64,000 nt of DNA from Leuconostoc rapi. GTDB lineage: Bacteria; Bacillota; Bacilli; Lactobacillales; Lactobacillaceae. The notes beneath the pieces were generated by a model. The model ran no database searches, had not been told where the DNA came from, and saw only the letters and a program-made list of their open reading frames with translations. Where the stretch lies: the NCBI RefSeq assembly GCF_016908715.1, contig NZ_JAFBEK010000003.1, forward strand, positions 124,001 to 188,000. Direction: 5' to 3'. Every line of letters begins with the position of its first letter. The stretch's first letter is position 1. Both the position numbers and the translations under genes were made by a program. Positions 1 to 10,075 of the stretch are shown in pieces.

Positions 1-501
1 CAATATGAAAAAGATGGTAAAAATTCGCCCATTGAATTTGTAACAGGACGGGTCAAAACACAAGCATCAATTGAAGAAAAAATACTGAGACGGCATTTGG
101 ATGAAAAACGGTTGTCCCTTGATTTACAAGATATTGCCGGCGTACGCATCATGACAAAATATATAGAAGATGTCTACACCGTTGTTGAGTTATTGCGTGA
201 CCGAACGGATTTTCAAATTTTAGAAGAACGTGATTACGTCATGAACGCCAAACCTTCTGGCTATCGTTCATATCATATTGTGATTGAATATCCCGTACAA
301 ATGTACAGTGGCGAACGCAAAGTGCTTGCTGAAATTCAAGTACGAACGATTGCCATGAACGTATGGGCAACAATTGAACATGATTTACGTTATAAACATG
401 GCGATGAGTTGCCCACTGAAGTGGCAGAACAGCTCACAATTTTAGCGGACAAAAATTTCGAATGGGATCAAAGGGTCAGTGAGATTCGGGCGACAGAATG
501 A
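1..501 (+). CDS. relQ: Small alarmone synthetase RelQ/YjbM (5' end cut by window)
   Basis: Makes (p)ppGpp by pyrophosphate transfer from ATP to GDP/GTP, without a hydrolase domain. The frame is open from base 1 with no start in view, so the N-terminus lies outside the window; the first ATG in frame (97) is internal. Visible family blocks are GRVKTQASIEEKI, LQDIAGVRI, GYRSYHIVIEYPV and EIQVRTIAMNVWATIEHDLRYKH, which form the RelA/SpoT synthetase core. The stop overlaps the nadK start as ATGA, so the two are translationally coupled, as in the Bacillus yjbM-yjbN-yjbO order. No TGS or ACT domain follows, which separates it from long Rel. Confidence 0.93.
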   Translation, partial: QYEKDGKNSPIEFVTGRVKTQASIEEKILRRHLDEKRLSLDLQDIAGVRIMTKYIEDVYTVVELLRDRTDFQILEERDYVMNAKPSGYRSYHIVIEYPVQMYSGERKVLAEIQVRTIAMNVWATIEHDLRYKHGDELPTEVAEQLTILADKNFEWDQRVSEIRATE

Positions 502-1292
502 AGATAGCAATTTTTAATAACAATGTCATAAGCTCACAAAAAATCACACAAGCACTTATTTTAGGTTTGCGAAAACGTGATGTCGAAATTGGTAACGAAG
601 ACCCTGATATTGTTGTTTCAGTTGGGGGTGATGGGACACTTTTGGGCGCTTTTCAGCATTATGTTGATCAAATTGACCACATACGCTTTGTCGGACTGCA
701 CACTGGGCACTTAGGATTTTATACAGATTGGTTGAGTAGTGGACTTGATGAATTAATTGATAGTTTAGCTAACGATAATGGTCAAAAAGTGACTTATCCA
801 CTCCTTGAAATGACTGTTGTGTACGATAGTGGTGAGCATTACAAGTTTTTGGCGTTAAATGAAGCAGCAATCAAGCAACCCACTGGTACATTAGTGGCTG
901 ATATTTATTTAGGGGATCAGTTATTTGAACGTTTTCGTGGTGATGGCATTGCCGTGGCGACACCAACTGGCTCAACAGCTTATAACAAGGCCAACGGGGG
1001 CGCGGTTTTGCATCCAAACATTCCAGCCATTCAAATGTCTGAAATTGCCTCGATTAATAATCGCGTCTTTCGAACTTTGGGATCACCTTTAGTTGTTCCT
1101 GAAGGACAAGAGATTATTATGAGACCAAAAAGTGACCATTTTTTGGTTATGTATGATCAATCAGATATTAAAGTTAAAAATATTACTGAATTACGTTTCC
1201 GTGTTGCTGATAAAAAGGTACATTTTGCGGCTTATCGTCATGTCGATTTTTGGCAACGTGTGCACCGTGCTTTCATTAGTGACATTGAGTAA
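498..1292 (+). CDS. nadK: NAD kinase
   Basis: Phosphorylates NAD to NADP using ATP or polyphosphate in the cytosol. The 264-residue length is normal for Gram-positive NadK. The diagnostic GGDGT motif is at residues 43-47 (VSVGGDGTLLGAF). Further on are the NE-containing block LNEAAIKQPTG and the glycine-rich substrate block FRGDGIAVATPTGSTAYNKA. The start ATG overlaps the relQ stop by four bases (ATGA). It lies between relQ and a RluA-type pseudouridine synthase, the conserved Firmicutes order. Confidence 0.95.
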   Translation: MKIAIFNNNVISSQKITQALILGLRKRDVEIGNEDPDIVVSVGGDGTLLGAFQHYVDQIDHIRFVGLHTGHLGFYTDWLSSGLDELIDSLANDNGQKVTYPLLEMTVVYDSGEHYKFLALNEAAIKQPTGTLVADIYLGDQLFERFRGDGIAVATPTGSTAYNKANGGAVLHPNIPAIQMSEIASINNRVFRTLGSPLVVPEGQEIIMRPKSDHFLVMYDQSDIKVKNITELRFRVADKKVHFAAYRHVDFWQRVHRAFISDIE

Positions 1293-1371
1293 TAGGTGTT
1301 TACGCAGGTAATTTAAATTAATGAAGGGAAGCGTTTGACGAGCAGTTGTTGGTTGAACGCATGACATAGCA

Positions 1372-2274
1372 ATGCAATTTACATGGACATATTCTGGCAC
1401 AGAACAACGAAAAGTGAGAACATTTTTACAGGCACATGGTGTCTCACATCGTATGTTTAGCCAAATGAAACACAACGGCGGGGCTATTTTAAAAAACGAT
1501 AAACAAGTTTATACATCAGATTATTTAGATGATGGCGATCAGGTTACCATTATTATGCCTACAGAAGCAAGTAATGATTTAGTTGTACCCGATTATAAGC
1601 CATTGAATATTATTTTTGAAAATGAACATTGGCTCGTCGTTGATAAACCCTACGGTATTACCACGGTACCAGGACATGCCGATCGGTTACATACATTGGT
1701 TAATCAAGTTAAAGGTCATTTGGAAGAAATGAATGCTGAGGACTTAGTACCTCATGTTGTGACGCGTTTAGATCGTGACACGTCAGGCATTGTGTTGTTG
1801 GCTAAACACCGTTTTGCACATGCAGTAATGGATCAACAATTGCAAGAGCATACGGTTGAAAAATTTTACCTGGCCTATACGAGTGGTCTTCTTCCTGATG
1901 ATCATGGTGATATTCAAGCACCAATTGGTCGTGTAGATGGGGACTTCATTAAACGTGAGGTACGTGATGATGGGAAACCCTCGCGTACTGAATATTGGGT
2001 TGAACGTCGTTATGATGAAAATGGGCAACAACCAATGACACGTGTTAAGGTACAGTTACATACTGGACGAACGCATCAAATTCGTGTTCATTTCCAAAAT
2101 ATTGGTCACCCGTTAGTTGGGGATGATTTATATGGTGGACCACTTTGGTATGGTTTGAAAAGGCAAGCCTTACATGCTTACCATATGCGTTTTTATGATC
2201 CTTTTATTGAGTCATATCGCGAATTTAATACTAAATTGCCAGAAGATTTAAAAGGACTCAGAGATTTGAAATAA
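1372..2274 (+). CDS. rluD: RluA-family 23S rRNA pseudouridine synthase (RluD-like)
   Basis: Isomerises uridine to pseudouridine in RNA, most likely 23S rRNA by gene order. 300 residues: an N-terminal S4-like RNA-binding region (about 1-75), then the catalytic domain with VTRLDRDTSGIVLLAKH, where the Asp of RLDRDTSG is the nucleophile, and the RTHQIRVHF block near residue 230. The ATG at 1372 is the only usable start because TGA closes the frame at 1354-1356; no good Shine-Dalgarno is visible. Its target among RluA-family sites cannot be decided from sequence alone. Confidence 0.9.
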   Translation: MQFTWTYSGTEQRKVRTFLQAHGVSHRMFSQMKHNGGAILKNDKQVYTSDYLDDGDQVTIIMPTEASNDLVVPDYKPLNIIFENEHWLVVDKPYGITTVPGHADRLHTLVNQVKGHLEEMNAEDLVPHVVTRLDRDTSGIVLLAKHRFAHAVMDQQLQEHTVEKFYLAYTSGLLPDDHGDIQAPIGRVDGDFIKREVRDDGKPSRTEYWVERRYDENGQQPMTRVKVQLHTGRTHQIRVHFQNIGHPLVGDDLYGGPLWYGLKRQALHAYHMRFYDPFIESYREFNTKLPEDLKGLRDLK

Positions 2275-2339
2275 ATTATGAATTCATGATAGACGAGCAG
2301 TGATAAATATCATTGCTGCGAGAAAGGTACGAGGTAAGC

Positions 2340-3704
2340 ATGGCTGATCAACTTGAACAATTGAACCAAACCATTGAACTTTTGTCTGACCTCCTGCATT
2401 CCGGACAGGATACTGAATTTATAGAAAGCTTTGAGTCACTACATGACTTTGAAATGGCTCAGGTTTATGCGGAGTTACCAGAACAATTTCGTTCGGTGGC
2501 TTGGCGGTTGCTCTCAGATGATGTGTTAGCTCGTGTTTTTGATAATTTAGATGTTGACGAAGTTGATATTGTAACGCTATTACAAGAAATGCCACCGCAA
2601 CGTGGCGCACGCATATTACAAGAAATGTATGCGGATAACGCTGCAGATTTATTACAAGAGATGCCCGCGAGGCTAGTTGCAACCTATCTGAGTTTGATAC
2701 CAAAAGATGAAGCAAACGCCATTCGTAAATTAATTAACTACGATGACCAAACTGCCGGATCCTTGATGTCAACGGAATATTTGGCAGTAGAAGAAGATTT
2801 GCATGTCGATGAAGTCATGCGTTTGGTCAAAAAGCAGGCACTAGAGGCAGAATCTATTAGTTACGTCTATGTTTTAGACACTCAAGATCAGTTGACAGGT
2901 GTGATTTCGTTACGTGATTTATTAACGCATTCAGATGATTTAGCTGTCTCGGAAATAACAAAAGATCGGATTGTGAGTGTTAAAGCTGGTGATGATCAGG
3001 AAGATGTTGCTCAGATTGTGGCCGACTATAACTTTCTATCTATTCCAGTCACTGATGATGATAACCGATTGTTAGGCGTTATCACGGTCGATGATATCGT
3101 CGATGTCATTGATGAAGAAGCTGTTGAAGATTACTCTGGTTTGGCCGCCGTTAACGTTAGCCAAATTAATGATACACCTTGGCATTCTGCCGTTAAACGT
3201 ATTCCATGGTTAATTGCGCTTTTGTTGCTTGGTATGACAACCGCAACACTGATTAGCTCATATGATGACTTAGTACGGCGCGCATCAATACTTGCCGCGT
3301 TCATCTCACTTATCACAGGAACAGCTGGAAATGCGGGTACACAGGCTTTAGCCTTGGCGGTTCGTCGTATTGCAGTCGGCAGTGAGCATAATGGTTGGAA
3401 AGATTTTGCTAGTGAAATTTTGGCTGGTATCATCGTTGGTATAGCAACAGGTATATCAGTTTTTGCCATTGTTGCGGTATGGAAACAAAATAGTATGCTC
3501 GGGGTTGCCGTTGGTTTGGCAATGACAATGGCAATCATTGTTGCCAATTTAGCGGGATATTTGATTCCGGTTGTCATTGATAAGATTGGATTCGATCCAG
3601 CTGTGGCCAGCGGGCCATTTATTACCACATTATCAGATTTAACATCCGTGCTGATTTATTTTAGTGTTGCACAATTGTTTATCTCTCATTTTGTAGGGGG
3701 TTAA
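2340..3704 (+). CDS. mgtE: Magnesium transporter MgtE
   Basis: Mg2+ channel of the inner membrane, gated by cytosolic Mg2+. 454 residues from ATG 2340, chosen over an upstream in-frame TTG (2313) because GAGG lies six bases before it. Order of parts: acidic helical N-domain with repeated LLQEMP motifs, two CBS domains (about 130-255, including GSLMSTEYLAV and GVITVDDIVDVID), then five hydrophobic segments holding GTAGNAGTQALALAVRRI, the conserved pore-region signature. No M-box riboswitch is apparent in the short upstream gap. Confidence 0.94.
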   Translation: MADQLEQLNQTIELLSDLLHSGQDTEFIESFESLHDFEMAQVYAELPEQFRSVAWRLLSDDVLARVFDNLDVDEVDIVTLLQEMPPQRGARILQEMYADNAADLLQEMPARLVATYLSLIPKDEANAIRKLINYDDQTAGSLMSTEYLAVEEDLHVDEVMRLVKKQALEAESISYVYVLDTQDQLTGVISLRDLLTHSDDLAVSEITKDRIVSVKAGDDQEDVAQIVADYNFLSIPVTDDDNRLLGVITVDDIVDVIDEEAVEDYSGLAAVNVSQINDTPWHSAVKRIPWLIALLLLGMTTATLISSYDDLVRRASILAAFISLITGTAGNAGTQALALAVRRIAVGSEHNGWKDFASEILAGIIVGIATGISVFAIVAVWKQNSMLGVAVGLAMTMAIIVANLAGYLIPVVIDKIGFDPAVASGPFITTLSDLTSVLIYFSVAQLFISHFVGG

Positions 3705-3773
3705 GTTCTTAATGAGAATTTAATGCTTGTCGTGTTACAATGTATGATGAAAATACTGTAGGAGTAAAGAAAT

Positions 3774-4763
3774 ATGCCAACGCGTGAAGAAATTAGATTA
3801 GGTCAAAAAGGTCAGCCAAAATCACCTAAAAAAAGGCACCGAATCCGTAATACGATTTTAATCATTATTGGTTTAATTGTGTTAGCCGGTGTTGGTACGG
3901 GTGGTTATGCCTATTACAAAATGAACCGTACAATCACTAAGATTCAAAATCCGTCCAAGACAACAAAGAAGGCAGATAAAATTACATCTGCTAAAAAGCC
4001 TGTATCTTATCTACTCTTGGGAACCGATACTGGTGAATTAGGGCGTGATTATAAAGGCCGTACGGATACCATGATTGTGATGACTGTTAATCCGAAAACA
4101 AATGTGACAACTATGACCTCTATCGCTCGTGATACATTGGTAGATGTCAATGGTCAACAAATGAAGATTAACGCTGCCTTTGCATATGGCACAGCAGATT
4201 CAGCTTTAGAAGCAGTTGAGAACTTGTTAAATATCAAAATCAACGGTGGTTATATCTTAATCAACATGGGCGGTCTAGTTAAGATGGTTGATGCTGTTGG
4301 TGGCGTTGATGTCACATCACCATTAACGTTCACAACAGAAGGGGATGACACTCAAGCAGATTCTAAGAGTCAATACTCATTCACTGCTGGACAAAGCTAT
4401 CATATGGATGGTAATGAAGCTTTAGCGTTTTCACGTATGAGACATTCTGATCCCAATGGTGACTATGGTCGTCAAATGCGTCAACAATTGATTATTCGTG
4501 CTGTTTTGAAAAATTCAGCTAGTGTAGGTAGTTTGTTCAATGATTCGTTATTAACAACACTTTCGAATAATGTTCAAACAGATGTATCAACCACGTCTAT
4601 GAAGAACTTGGCCATGAGCTATCGCTCAGCACTAGGAAATATTAAGCAAGACCAGATGCGTGGGACAACACAAAGTATGGGTGCTTTAGGATCAGTAGAA
4701 GTCATGAGTCAGACAGAAATTGATCGTGTACACACAGCGATTACGGAACAAATGTCAGAGTAA
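3774..4763 (+). CDS. LytR-CpsA-Psr (LCP) family wall-polymer ligase
   Basis: LCP proteins transfer undecaprenyl-linked anionic polymers (teichoic acid, polysaccharide) to peptidoglycan outside the membrane. 329 residues: a basic cytosolic head (1-25), one transmembrane helix (about 26-50), then the LCP domain with YLLLGTDTGELGRDYKGRTDTMIVM, whose Arg and Asp residues bind the lipid pyrophosphate, and FSRMRHSDPNGDYGRQMRQQ. AGGAG precedes the ATG. Followed by an intrinsic terminator. It may serve the polysaccharide locus at 46-54 kb, but this is inference. Confidence 0.9.
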   Translation: MPTREEIRLGQKGQPKSPKKRHRIRNTILIIIGLIVLAGVGTGGYAYYKMNRTITKIQNPSKTTKKADKITSAKKPVSYLLLGTDTGELGRDYKGRTDTMIVMTVNPKTNVTTMTSIARDTLVDVNGQQMKINAAFAYGTADSALEAVENLLNIKINGGYILINMGGLVKMVDAVGGVDVTSPLTFTTEGDDTQADSKSQYSFTAGQSYHMDGNEALAFSRMRHSDPNGDYGRQMRQQLIIRAVLKNSASVGSLFNDSLLTTLSNNVQTDVSTTSMKNLAMSYRSALGNIKQDQMRGTTQSMGALGSVEVMSQTEIDRVHTAITEQMSE

Positions 4764-4768
4764 TAAAC

Positions 4769-4799
4769 CAAAAACAAGTAGCGATACTTGTTTTTTTCT
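4769..4799 (+). terminator. Rho-independent terminator after the LCP gene
   Basis: Stem AACAAGTA / TACTTGTT with a GCGA loop, followed by a run of T. It lies six bases after the stop codon and isolates the arg operon downstream. Confidence 0.85.
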
Positions 4800-4860
4800 G
4801 CAAAAATATTCATTAAAAATCATAATATACAGTGTTTTGTTGCATATAGTCATAAAATTG

Positions 4861-4889
4861 TTGAATAAATAAACAAAAGGCGTTAATAT
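4861..4889 (+). promoter_or_regulatory. Predicted argG promoter
   Basis: TTGAAT (4861-4866), 17-base spacer, TAATAT (4884-4889). The AT-rich stretch just upstream (about 4808-4860) contains loosely ARG-box-like TTCATTAAAAAT and GCATATAGTCAT sequences, so ArgR control is plausible but not shown. GGAGGA at 4909-4914 is the ribosome site for argG. Confidence 0.6.
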
Positions 4890-4921
4890 TAATACATAGC
4901 ATAAATACGGAGGACATCAAA

Positions 4922-6148
4922 ATGACAGAAAAATTAGTATTGGCCTATTCAGGTGGTTTAGACACATCAGTTGCAATTCCATGGTTAAAGAGCAAAGGGT
5001 ATGACATTATTGCCGTTGTTTTAAACGTTGGACAACATGGTAAAGATATGGATATGATTCAAGCAAAGGCACTTCAAGTTGGTGCAAGTCAATCGATTGT
5101 GATTGATGCCCAAGCAGAATTTGCTGATAAGTATGTCGCACCAGTAATCAAAGCTAATATGTTGTATGAAGGTGAATATCCAATGGTTTCTGCCTTATCA
5201 CGACCTTTGATTATTAAAAAGTTAGTTGATATTGCACATGAAAATGATGCTGTTGCCATTGCGCACGGTTCAACTGGTCATGGTAACGATCAAGTTCGTT
5301 TTGAAGCAGCTATTCATGCGTTAGATCCTGATATGAAGATTGAAGCACCGATTCGTGAATTCCAGTGGTCGCGTGAAGAAGAAATCGCCTATGCTGCTGA
5401 ACATAACGTCCCCGTACCAGTTGGCTTGGAATCACCTTATTCAATTGATGAAAATCTTTGGGGTCGTGCCAATGAAGCAGGTATCTTGGAAAATCCTTGG
5501 AACCAAGCACCAGAAGGTGCCTATGCTTTGACAGCACCAATTGAAAAGACACCAGACACGCCAGAATTTATCGATGTGACATTTGCTGCTGGTGTGCCAG
5601 TTGCACTTGATGGTGTTGAGATGCCATTGGCCGATTTGATTATCAAATTAAACGAGCTTGCAGGCGCACATGGTATCGGTCGGATTGATCATATTGAAAA
5701 CCGTTTGGTTGGTATTAAGTCACGTGAAATTTATGAAGCCCCTGCTGCCGCTGTTTTGATGACAGCGCACAAGGATCTAGAAGATTTGACATTAGAACGT
5801 GATGTGGCACACTTTAAGCCAATGATCGAGCAACAATTAGCTAATTTAGTGTACGAAGCTAAGTGGGTATCACCATTGTTTGATGGATTGATGGCATTTA
5901 TTGATGAGACGCAAAAGAATGTTAACGGTGTTGTTAAAATGAAAATGTTCAAGGGAAACGCGATTGCGGTTGCACGTCAATCTGAACATAATTCATTATA
6001 TGATGAAGATTTGGCAACTTACACAAGTGCCTCATCATTTGACCAAGAAGCAGCTGTTGGCTTTATCAAGTTATGGACATTGAGTAACACAGTTTACGAA
6101 CAAGTGAACCATGTGCATTCAACAGATAAAAAAAATAAAATTAAGTAA
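4922..6148 (+). CDS. argG: Argininosuccinate synthase
   Basis: ATP-dependent joining of citrulline and aspartate, the penultimate step of arginine synthesis. 408 residues. The N-terminal PP-loop [15 protein letters not shown] binds [17 protein letters not shown] and [18 protein letters not shown] are further family blocks. First gene of argG-argH-argF with its own promoter and strong GGAGGA site. A small hairpin lies in the 39-base gap before argH. No argBCDEJ genes are in the window, so citrulline or ornithine must come from elsewhere. Confidence 0.97.
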   Translation: MTEKLVLAYSGGLDTSVAIPWLKSKGYDIIAVVLNVGQHGKDMDMIQAKALQVGASQSIVIDAQAEFADKYVAPVIKANMLYEGEYPMVSALSRPLIIKKLVDIAHENDAVAIAHGSTGHGNDQVRFEAAIHALDPDMKIEAPIREFQWSREEEIAYAAEHNVPVPVGLESPYSIDENLWGRANEAGILENPWNQAPEGAYALTAPIEKTPDTPEFIDVTFAAGVPVALDGVEMPLADLIIKLNELAGAHGIGRIDHIENRLVGIKSREIYEAPAAAVLMTAHKDLEDLTLERDVAHFKPMIEQQLANLVYEAKWVSPLFDGLMAFIDETQKNVNGVVKMKMFKGNAIAVARQSEHNSLYDEDLATYTSASSFDQEAAVGFIKLWTLSNTVYEQVNHVHSTDKKNKIK

Positions 6149-6187
6149 GTTCATGGCGTTTTTCGCCGTACATAAGGGAGAATAATT

Positions 6188-7576
6188 ATGGCAACAACGA
6201 AATTGTGGGGCGGTCGGTTTACTGCAAAAGCAGCAGAATGGGTTGATGAATTTGGGGCATCCATTCATTTTGATCAACAAATGGCAGCAGAAGATTTAGA
6301 AGGTTCAATTGCACACGCAACAATGTTGGGTCAACAAGCGATTATCACACCTGAGGAATCGGCACAAATTGTCGCTGGATTAGAATCTTTACAACAAGAA
6401 TTAGTGCAGGGATCGTTAACATTTGACGTTAAGAATGAAGACATCCATATGAACATGGAAGCGTTACTGACTGAAAAAATTGGGGCTGTCGCTGGCAAAT
6501 TGCATACGGCGCGTTCGCGTAATGACCAAGTAGCGACAGATTTCCATTTGTGGGTGAAACACCGTTTACCTCACGTTTCTGAATCATTAACTGAATTACA
6601 AGAAACACTTTTGACATTGGCAACTACTCATGCTGGAACGATTATGTCTGGGTATACGCATTTACAACATGCCCAGCCAATTACTTATGGACACTATTTA
6701 CTTGCTTACTTTGAAATGTTCCAACGGGATTATGAACGTTTTGAATTTAATAAATTGCATACAGATATTTTGCCATTGGGTGCCGCAGCATTAGCAGGCA
6801 CAACATTTCCCATTGACCGTGAATTTGTCGCGGAACAACTAGATTTTAAGGACATCTATCATAATTCGTTAGATGCTGTGTCTGATCGTGATTTTGCTTT
6901 AGAATTTTTATCAAATGCTGCAATATTGATGATGCATTTATCACGTATGGCAGAAGAATTAATTTTATGGTCAACTTACGAGTTTAACTATATTGAATTG
7001 TCTGATGATTTTTCAACAGGATCGTCAATCATGCCACAAAAAAAGAATGCTGATTTTGCGGAACTTGTACGTGGTAAAACAGGGCGAACATACGGCGCAT
7101 TGATGGCACTGTTAACGACGATGAAGTCATTGCCTTTAGCATATAACAAAGATATGCAAGAAGACAAAGAACAGGTATTTGATGTGATGGATACCGTCAT
7201 TGCTTCGATTAAAATATTCACTGGCATGCTCAGTGGTCTTAAAGTGCATGAAAAGCGTATGCTTGCCAGCACACAAGATGATTTTTCAAATGCAACAGAG
7301 CTGGCTGACTATTTAGCAACAAAAGGTGTGCCATTCCGTGAGGCACATGCCATTGTTGGTCAACTTGTCTTACAAGGGTTACAAACGCATACACCATTAC
7401 AAAAAATGACATTAGAGGTGTTACAAGCAGCGGCACCACAGATCCAAGCTGACATTTATCATGTATTGGAATCACAAACAGCGGTTGACCGTCGGACATC
7501 ACTGGGTGGCACAGCAGTTAGCAATGTTAAAAAAGAAATTATTAGGAATCAGAAAAAGCTGGAGGCACGTCAATGA
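6188..7576 (+). CDS. argH: Argininosuccinate lyase
   Basis: Splits argininosuccinate into arginine and fumarate. 462 residues, standard length. The family signature [12 protein letters not shown], the mobile loop with the catalytic serine, is near residue 280; [17 protein letters not shown] and [16 protein letters not shown] are the other conserved regions of the fumarase/aspartase superfamily. GGGAG lies upstream of the ATG. The stop overlaps the argF start as ATGA, so argF translation is coupled. Confidence 0.97.
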   Translation: MATTKLWGGRFTAKAAEWVDEFGASIHFDQQMAAEDLEGSIAHATMLGQQAIITPEESAQIVAGLESLQQELVQGSLTFDVKNEDIHMNMEALLTEKIGAVAGKLHTARSRNDQVATDFHLWVKHRLPHVSESLTELQETLLTLATTHAGTIMSGYTHLQHAQPITYGHYLLAYFEMFQRDYERFEFNKLHTDILPLGAAALAGTTFPIDREFVAEQLDFKDIYHNSLDAVSDRDFALEFLSNAAILMMHLSRMAEELILWSTYEFNYIELSDDFSTGSSIMPQKKNADFAELVRGKTGRTYGALMALLTTMKSLPLAYNKDMQEDKEQVFDVMDTVIASIKIFTGMLSGLKVHEKRMLASTQDDFSNATELADYLATKGVPFREAHAIVGQLVLQGLQTHTPLQKMTLEVLQAAAPQIQADIYHVLESQTAVDRRTSLGGTAVSNVKKEIIRNQKKLEARQ

Positions 7577-8586
7577 ACTCACATTTTCAAGGTAAATCAT
7601 TTTTAAAAGAAATCGATTTTTCAAAAAAAGAATTAGAAACACTCATTGATTTAGCAGCACATTTTAAATATTTGAAAAAAAATAACCTACCACATGCCTA
7701 TTTACAAGGTAAAAACATTGCCTTGTTATTTGAAAAAACATCAACACGGACAAGGTCGAGCTTTACTGTAGCCGCTAACGATCTTGGCGCGCACGCTGAA
7801 TTTTTAGGTCAGCATGATATTCAATTTGGCAAGAAAGAGTCATTAGAAGACACAGCCAAAGTTTTTGGCAGTATGTATGATGCCATCGAATATCGTGGTT
7901 TTTCACAAGATGTTGTTGAAAAATTGGCACAATACTCTGGCGTTCCGGTATGGAATGGCCTGACAGATGAATGGCATCCAACGCAAATGTTGGCTGATTT
8001 TTTAACAATTAAAGAGCAGCTCCATCATATTGAGGGTGTGACGTTAGCCTATATGGGTGATGGCCGTAACAATGTGGCAAATTCGTTGTTAGTTACTGGT
8101 GCCATTTTAGGTGTCAATGTGCATATTGTTGCACCTAAAAGTTTACAACCAACATTAGAAATTCAGGCATTGGCTCAAAAACAGGCAAATCTATCGGGTG
8201 CAAAATTGTTGATTACTGATGACATTGCAACTGGTGTTGATGGGGCGGATGTTCTGTACACAGATGTTTGGGCATCAATGGGTGAAGAAGAAACATTTGA
8301 AGAGCGCATTAAATTATTGACGCCTTACCAAATTAATGCAGAACTGGTTGCGCTAACGCATAACGATCAAACCATTGTTTTACATGACTTACCAGCATTT
8401 CATGATTTAAAAACGACTATGTCGCAAGAAATTTATGAAAAGTTTGGCATTACAGAAATGGAAATTACGGATGATGTTTTCCATGCGACCTACGCACATC
8501 AATTTGAACAAGCCGAAAATCGGTTACATACGATTAAAGCTATTATGGCTGCGACCTTGGGAAATATGTTCATACCAGAAGTTTAA
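7573..8586 (+). CDS. argF: Ornithine carbamoyltransferase with an atypical ornithine-binding motif
   Basis: Transfers carbamoyl from carbamoyl phosphate to ornithine, giving citrulline. 337 residues. The carbamoyl-phosphate loop STRTR (residues 57-61), [12 protein letters not shown] (135-146) and [10 protein letters not shown] (231-240) are intact. The usual HCLPAFH motif instead reads HDLPAFH: the conserved Cys is Asp272 (codon GAC at 8386-8388). All other landmarks and the arg operon position fit an ornithine enzyme, so it is called argF, but activity or substrate preference could differ. A terminator follows immediately. Confidence 0.9.
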   Translation: MNSHFQGKSFLKEIDFSKKELETLIDLAAHFKYLKKNNLPHAYLQGKNIALLFEKTSTRTRSSFTVAANDLGAHAEFLGQHDIQFGKKESLEDTAKVFGSMYDAIEYRGFSQDVVEKLAQYSGVPVWNGLTDEWHPTQMLADFLTIKEQLHHIEGVTLAYMGDGRNNVANSLLVTGAILGVNVHIVAPKSLQPTLEIQALAQKQANLSGAKLLITDDIATGVDGADVLYTDVWASMGEEETFEERIKLLTPYQINAELVALTHNDQTIVLHDLPAFHDLKTTMSQEIYEKFGITEMEITDDVFHATYAHQFEQAENRLHTIKAIMAATLGNMFIPEV

Positions 8587-8591
8587 TTAAA

Positions 8592-8626
8592 ATTAAAAAA
8601 GTTGGCGTTAGCCAACTTTTTTATTG
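8592..8626. terminator. Bidirectional terminator between argF and the MFS gene
   Basis: AAAAAAGTTGGC / GCCAACTTTTTT with a GTTA loop. The T run on each strand ends the convergent transcripts; the minus-strand MFS stop codon lies inside the stem. Confidence 0.88.
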
Positions 8627-9954
8627 TGAAAATGAGCACCTACAAATAATATGAGCGATAGTATAATCAGTAATGTCAATCCGCCAATACCTTTTTGAGC
8701 ACCGACTATCATACCATTTTCTGGTGATGCGTGTACAGCCGTTGTGATAAGCTGTGCAACAATAGCTGTTGCTGAGGCACCCACAAATTGTTGTGTTGTA
8801 TTTAAGATACCATTACCATCTGCTGTTTGAGATGTTGGCAATGTTGCTAAAGTGACAGTCATCAAATTGGCATAAGAAAAACCAATACCGACCATTAATA
8901 GCATATGTGTTAACATGAGTGTCCAAAAATTAAGTTGCTGGAAAAAACTTACCATGAGTATTAGGGCAATTGTAGAAATGATTAAACCAATAACCACTGG
9001 TCGGAATTGACCGAAATGATCCAACAGAGAACCAGAAATAGGAGCTAAGATGGCACCAATCAAAGCACCAGGGAACATGAAGATACCTGCTGCGGAGGCG
9101 CTCACGTGTAATTGTATTTGTAAATAATTGGGTAAGATAAAAGATAGACCAAGTAAAATAGCTTGGTAAACTAAGAAGCTGTACATATACAGATTAAAGT
9201 TAAGATTTTTAAACAAGGTGAGGTGTAGTAAAGGCTGCTTTTTGTTGGCGACATAGAAAGCAACCAATGATACAATACCCAGAAGGAACATGATAAGTGA
9301 TAATTTTTCAACCGCAAGTAACGATAGACTCAAGCCGACAGCTAAAAAGATAAATGTGTTGATTGGGAATTTTTCACTGTGGGAAATCGATTCATTTGGA
9401 ATACTCATTAAGCCGATCACTAGTGATATTAAAACTAAAATGATTAAAAACCAAAAGATTGTCCGCCAACCTAGTGTATTCAGTAGTATACCGCCATACG
9501 TTGGTCCGATTGCTGGTGCCAGTGATGTGATCATGCTACCAATGCCCATCATCATACCGCGGCTTTTGATAGGAGATTGCGTTAAGATAATATGAAACAT
9601 CAATGGTAGCGCAATACCTGTACCAACACCTTGTAATACACGACCCGTGAGAAGTATGGTAAGTGTCGGCGAGAGGCTATTTAGAATAATACCAACAAGA
9701 AATAGAATATTTGAGGCGATAAACAATTGTCTCGTCGAAAAATTACGAATTAAAAATGCCGAGATAGGCACAATAATGGCTATGGCCAATAAATATCCAG
9801 TAGTCACCCATTGGACACCGTTCGTGTTGGTATTAAATTCAGTCATCAAGGTGGGAAATGTGACATTCATAGCGGTTTCGATTAGAACACCACTAAAACT
9901 CAAAATACCAGAAGCGATGACGGCAGGAATGACCTTCCAATGATTGGTATGCAT
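8608..9954 (-). CDS. MFS multidrug exporter, DHA2-type
   Basis: Proton-driven efflux permease of the major facilitator superfamily. 448 residues, very hydrophobic, with about 13-14 predicted membrane spans. The drug:H+ antiporter motif C region reads LAPAIGPTYGG and the motif A-like region is GRVLQGVGTGIALPLMF. The start has AGGAGA five bases upstream. It is transcribed from its own TTGACA promoter, and its leader contains a terminator hairpin overlapped by a short reading frame, so expression is probably attenuated until an inducer stalls something. Substrate unknown. Confidence 0.88.
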   Translation of the reverse strand: MHTNHWKVIPAVIASGILSFSGVLIETAMNVTFPTLMTEFNTNTNGVQWVTTGYLLAIAIIVPISAFLIRNFSTRQLFIASNILFLVGIILNSLSPTLTILLTGRVLQGVGTGIALPLMFHIILTQSPIKSRGMMMGIGSMITSLAPAIGPTYGGILLNTLGWRTIFWFLIILVLISLVIGLMSIPNESISHSEKFPINTFIFLAVGLSLSLLAVEKLSLIMFLLGIVSLVAFYVANKKQPLLHLTLFKNLNFNLYMYSFLVYQAILLGLSFILPNYLQIQLHVSASAAGIFMFPGALIGAILAPISGSLLDHFGQFRPVVIGLIISTIALILMVSFFQQLNFWTLMLTHMLLMVGIGFSYANLMTVTLATLPTSQTADGNGILNTTQQFVGASATAIVAQLITTAVHASPENGMIVGAQKGIGGLTLLIILSLILFVGAHFHNKKVG

Positions 9955-9976
9955 AATTTTCTCCTAAACACAAAAA

Positions 9977-10031
9977 ATAAAAAGAGGTATGGCATTATCA
10001 AAAAAATGATAATGTCACGCCTCTTTTTTCG
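9977..10031 (-). terminator. Leader attenuator (intrinsic terminator) of the MFS gene
   Basis: On the minus strand: GAGG, a small internal loop, CATTATCA, a T-rich loop, TGATAATG, a loop, CCTC and TTTTTATTTTTT. It lies after the MFS promoter and before its ribosome site, so it must be bypassed for MFS expression. It probably also stops read-through from the phosphoketolase gene upstream. Confidence 0.7.
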
Positions 10032-10069
10032 GCACGAATATAAATCGCGCTATCTGTACGAAACAACAT
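9998..10069 (-). CDS. Putative leader peptide of the MFS exporter (23 codons)
   Basis: A short frame starts MLFRTDSAIYIR and ends in a TGA that sits exactly in the loop of the terminator hairpin. Its ATG is six bases after the -10 box, so it would be translated from a leaderless 5' end. Leader peptides ending inside a terminator are typical of ribosome-stalling control of antibiotic resistance genes in Firmicutes. That comparison is established knowledge; that this one is translated is inference. Confidence 0.4.
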   Translation of the reverse strand: MLFRTDSAIYIRAEKRGVTLSFF

Positions 10070-10075
10070 AACCCA

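Noticed and set aside
3131-3628. Long minus-strand open frame of 165 codons inside mgtE
   Set aside because: It is antisense to the membrane domain of a clear mgtE; such frames arise from the codon bias of hydrophobic segments.
4808-4860. ARG-box operators upstream of argG
   Set aside because: Only loose similarity in a very AT-rich stretch; not enough to list as an operator.
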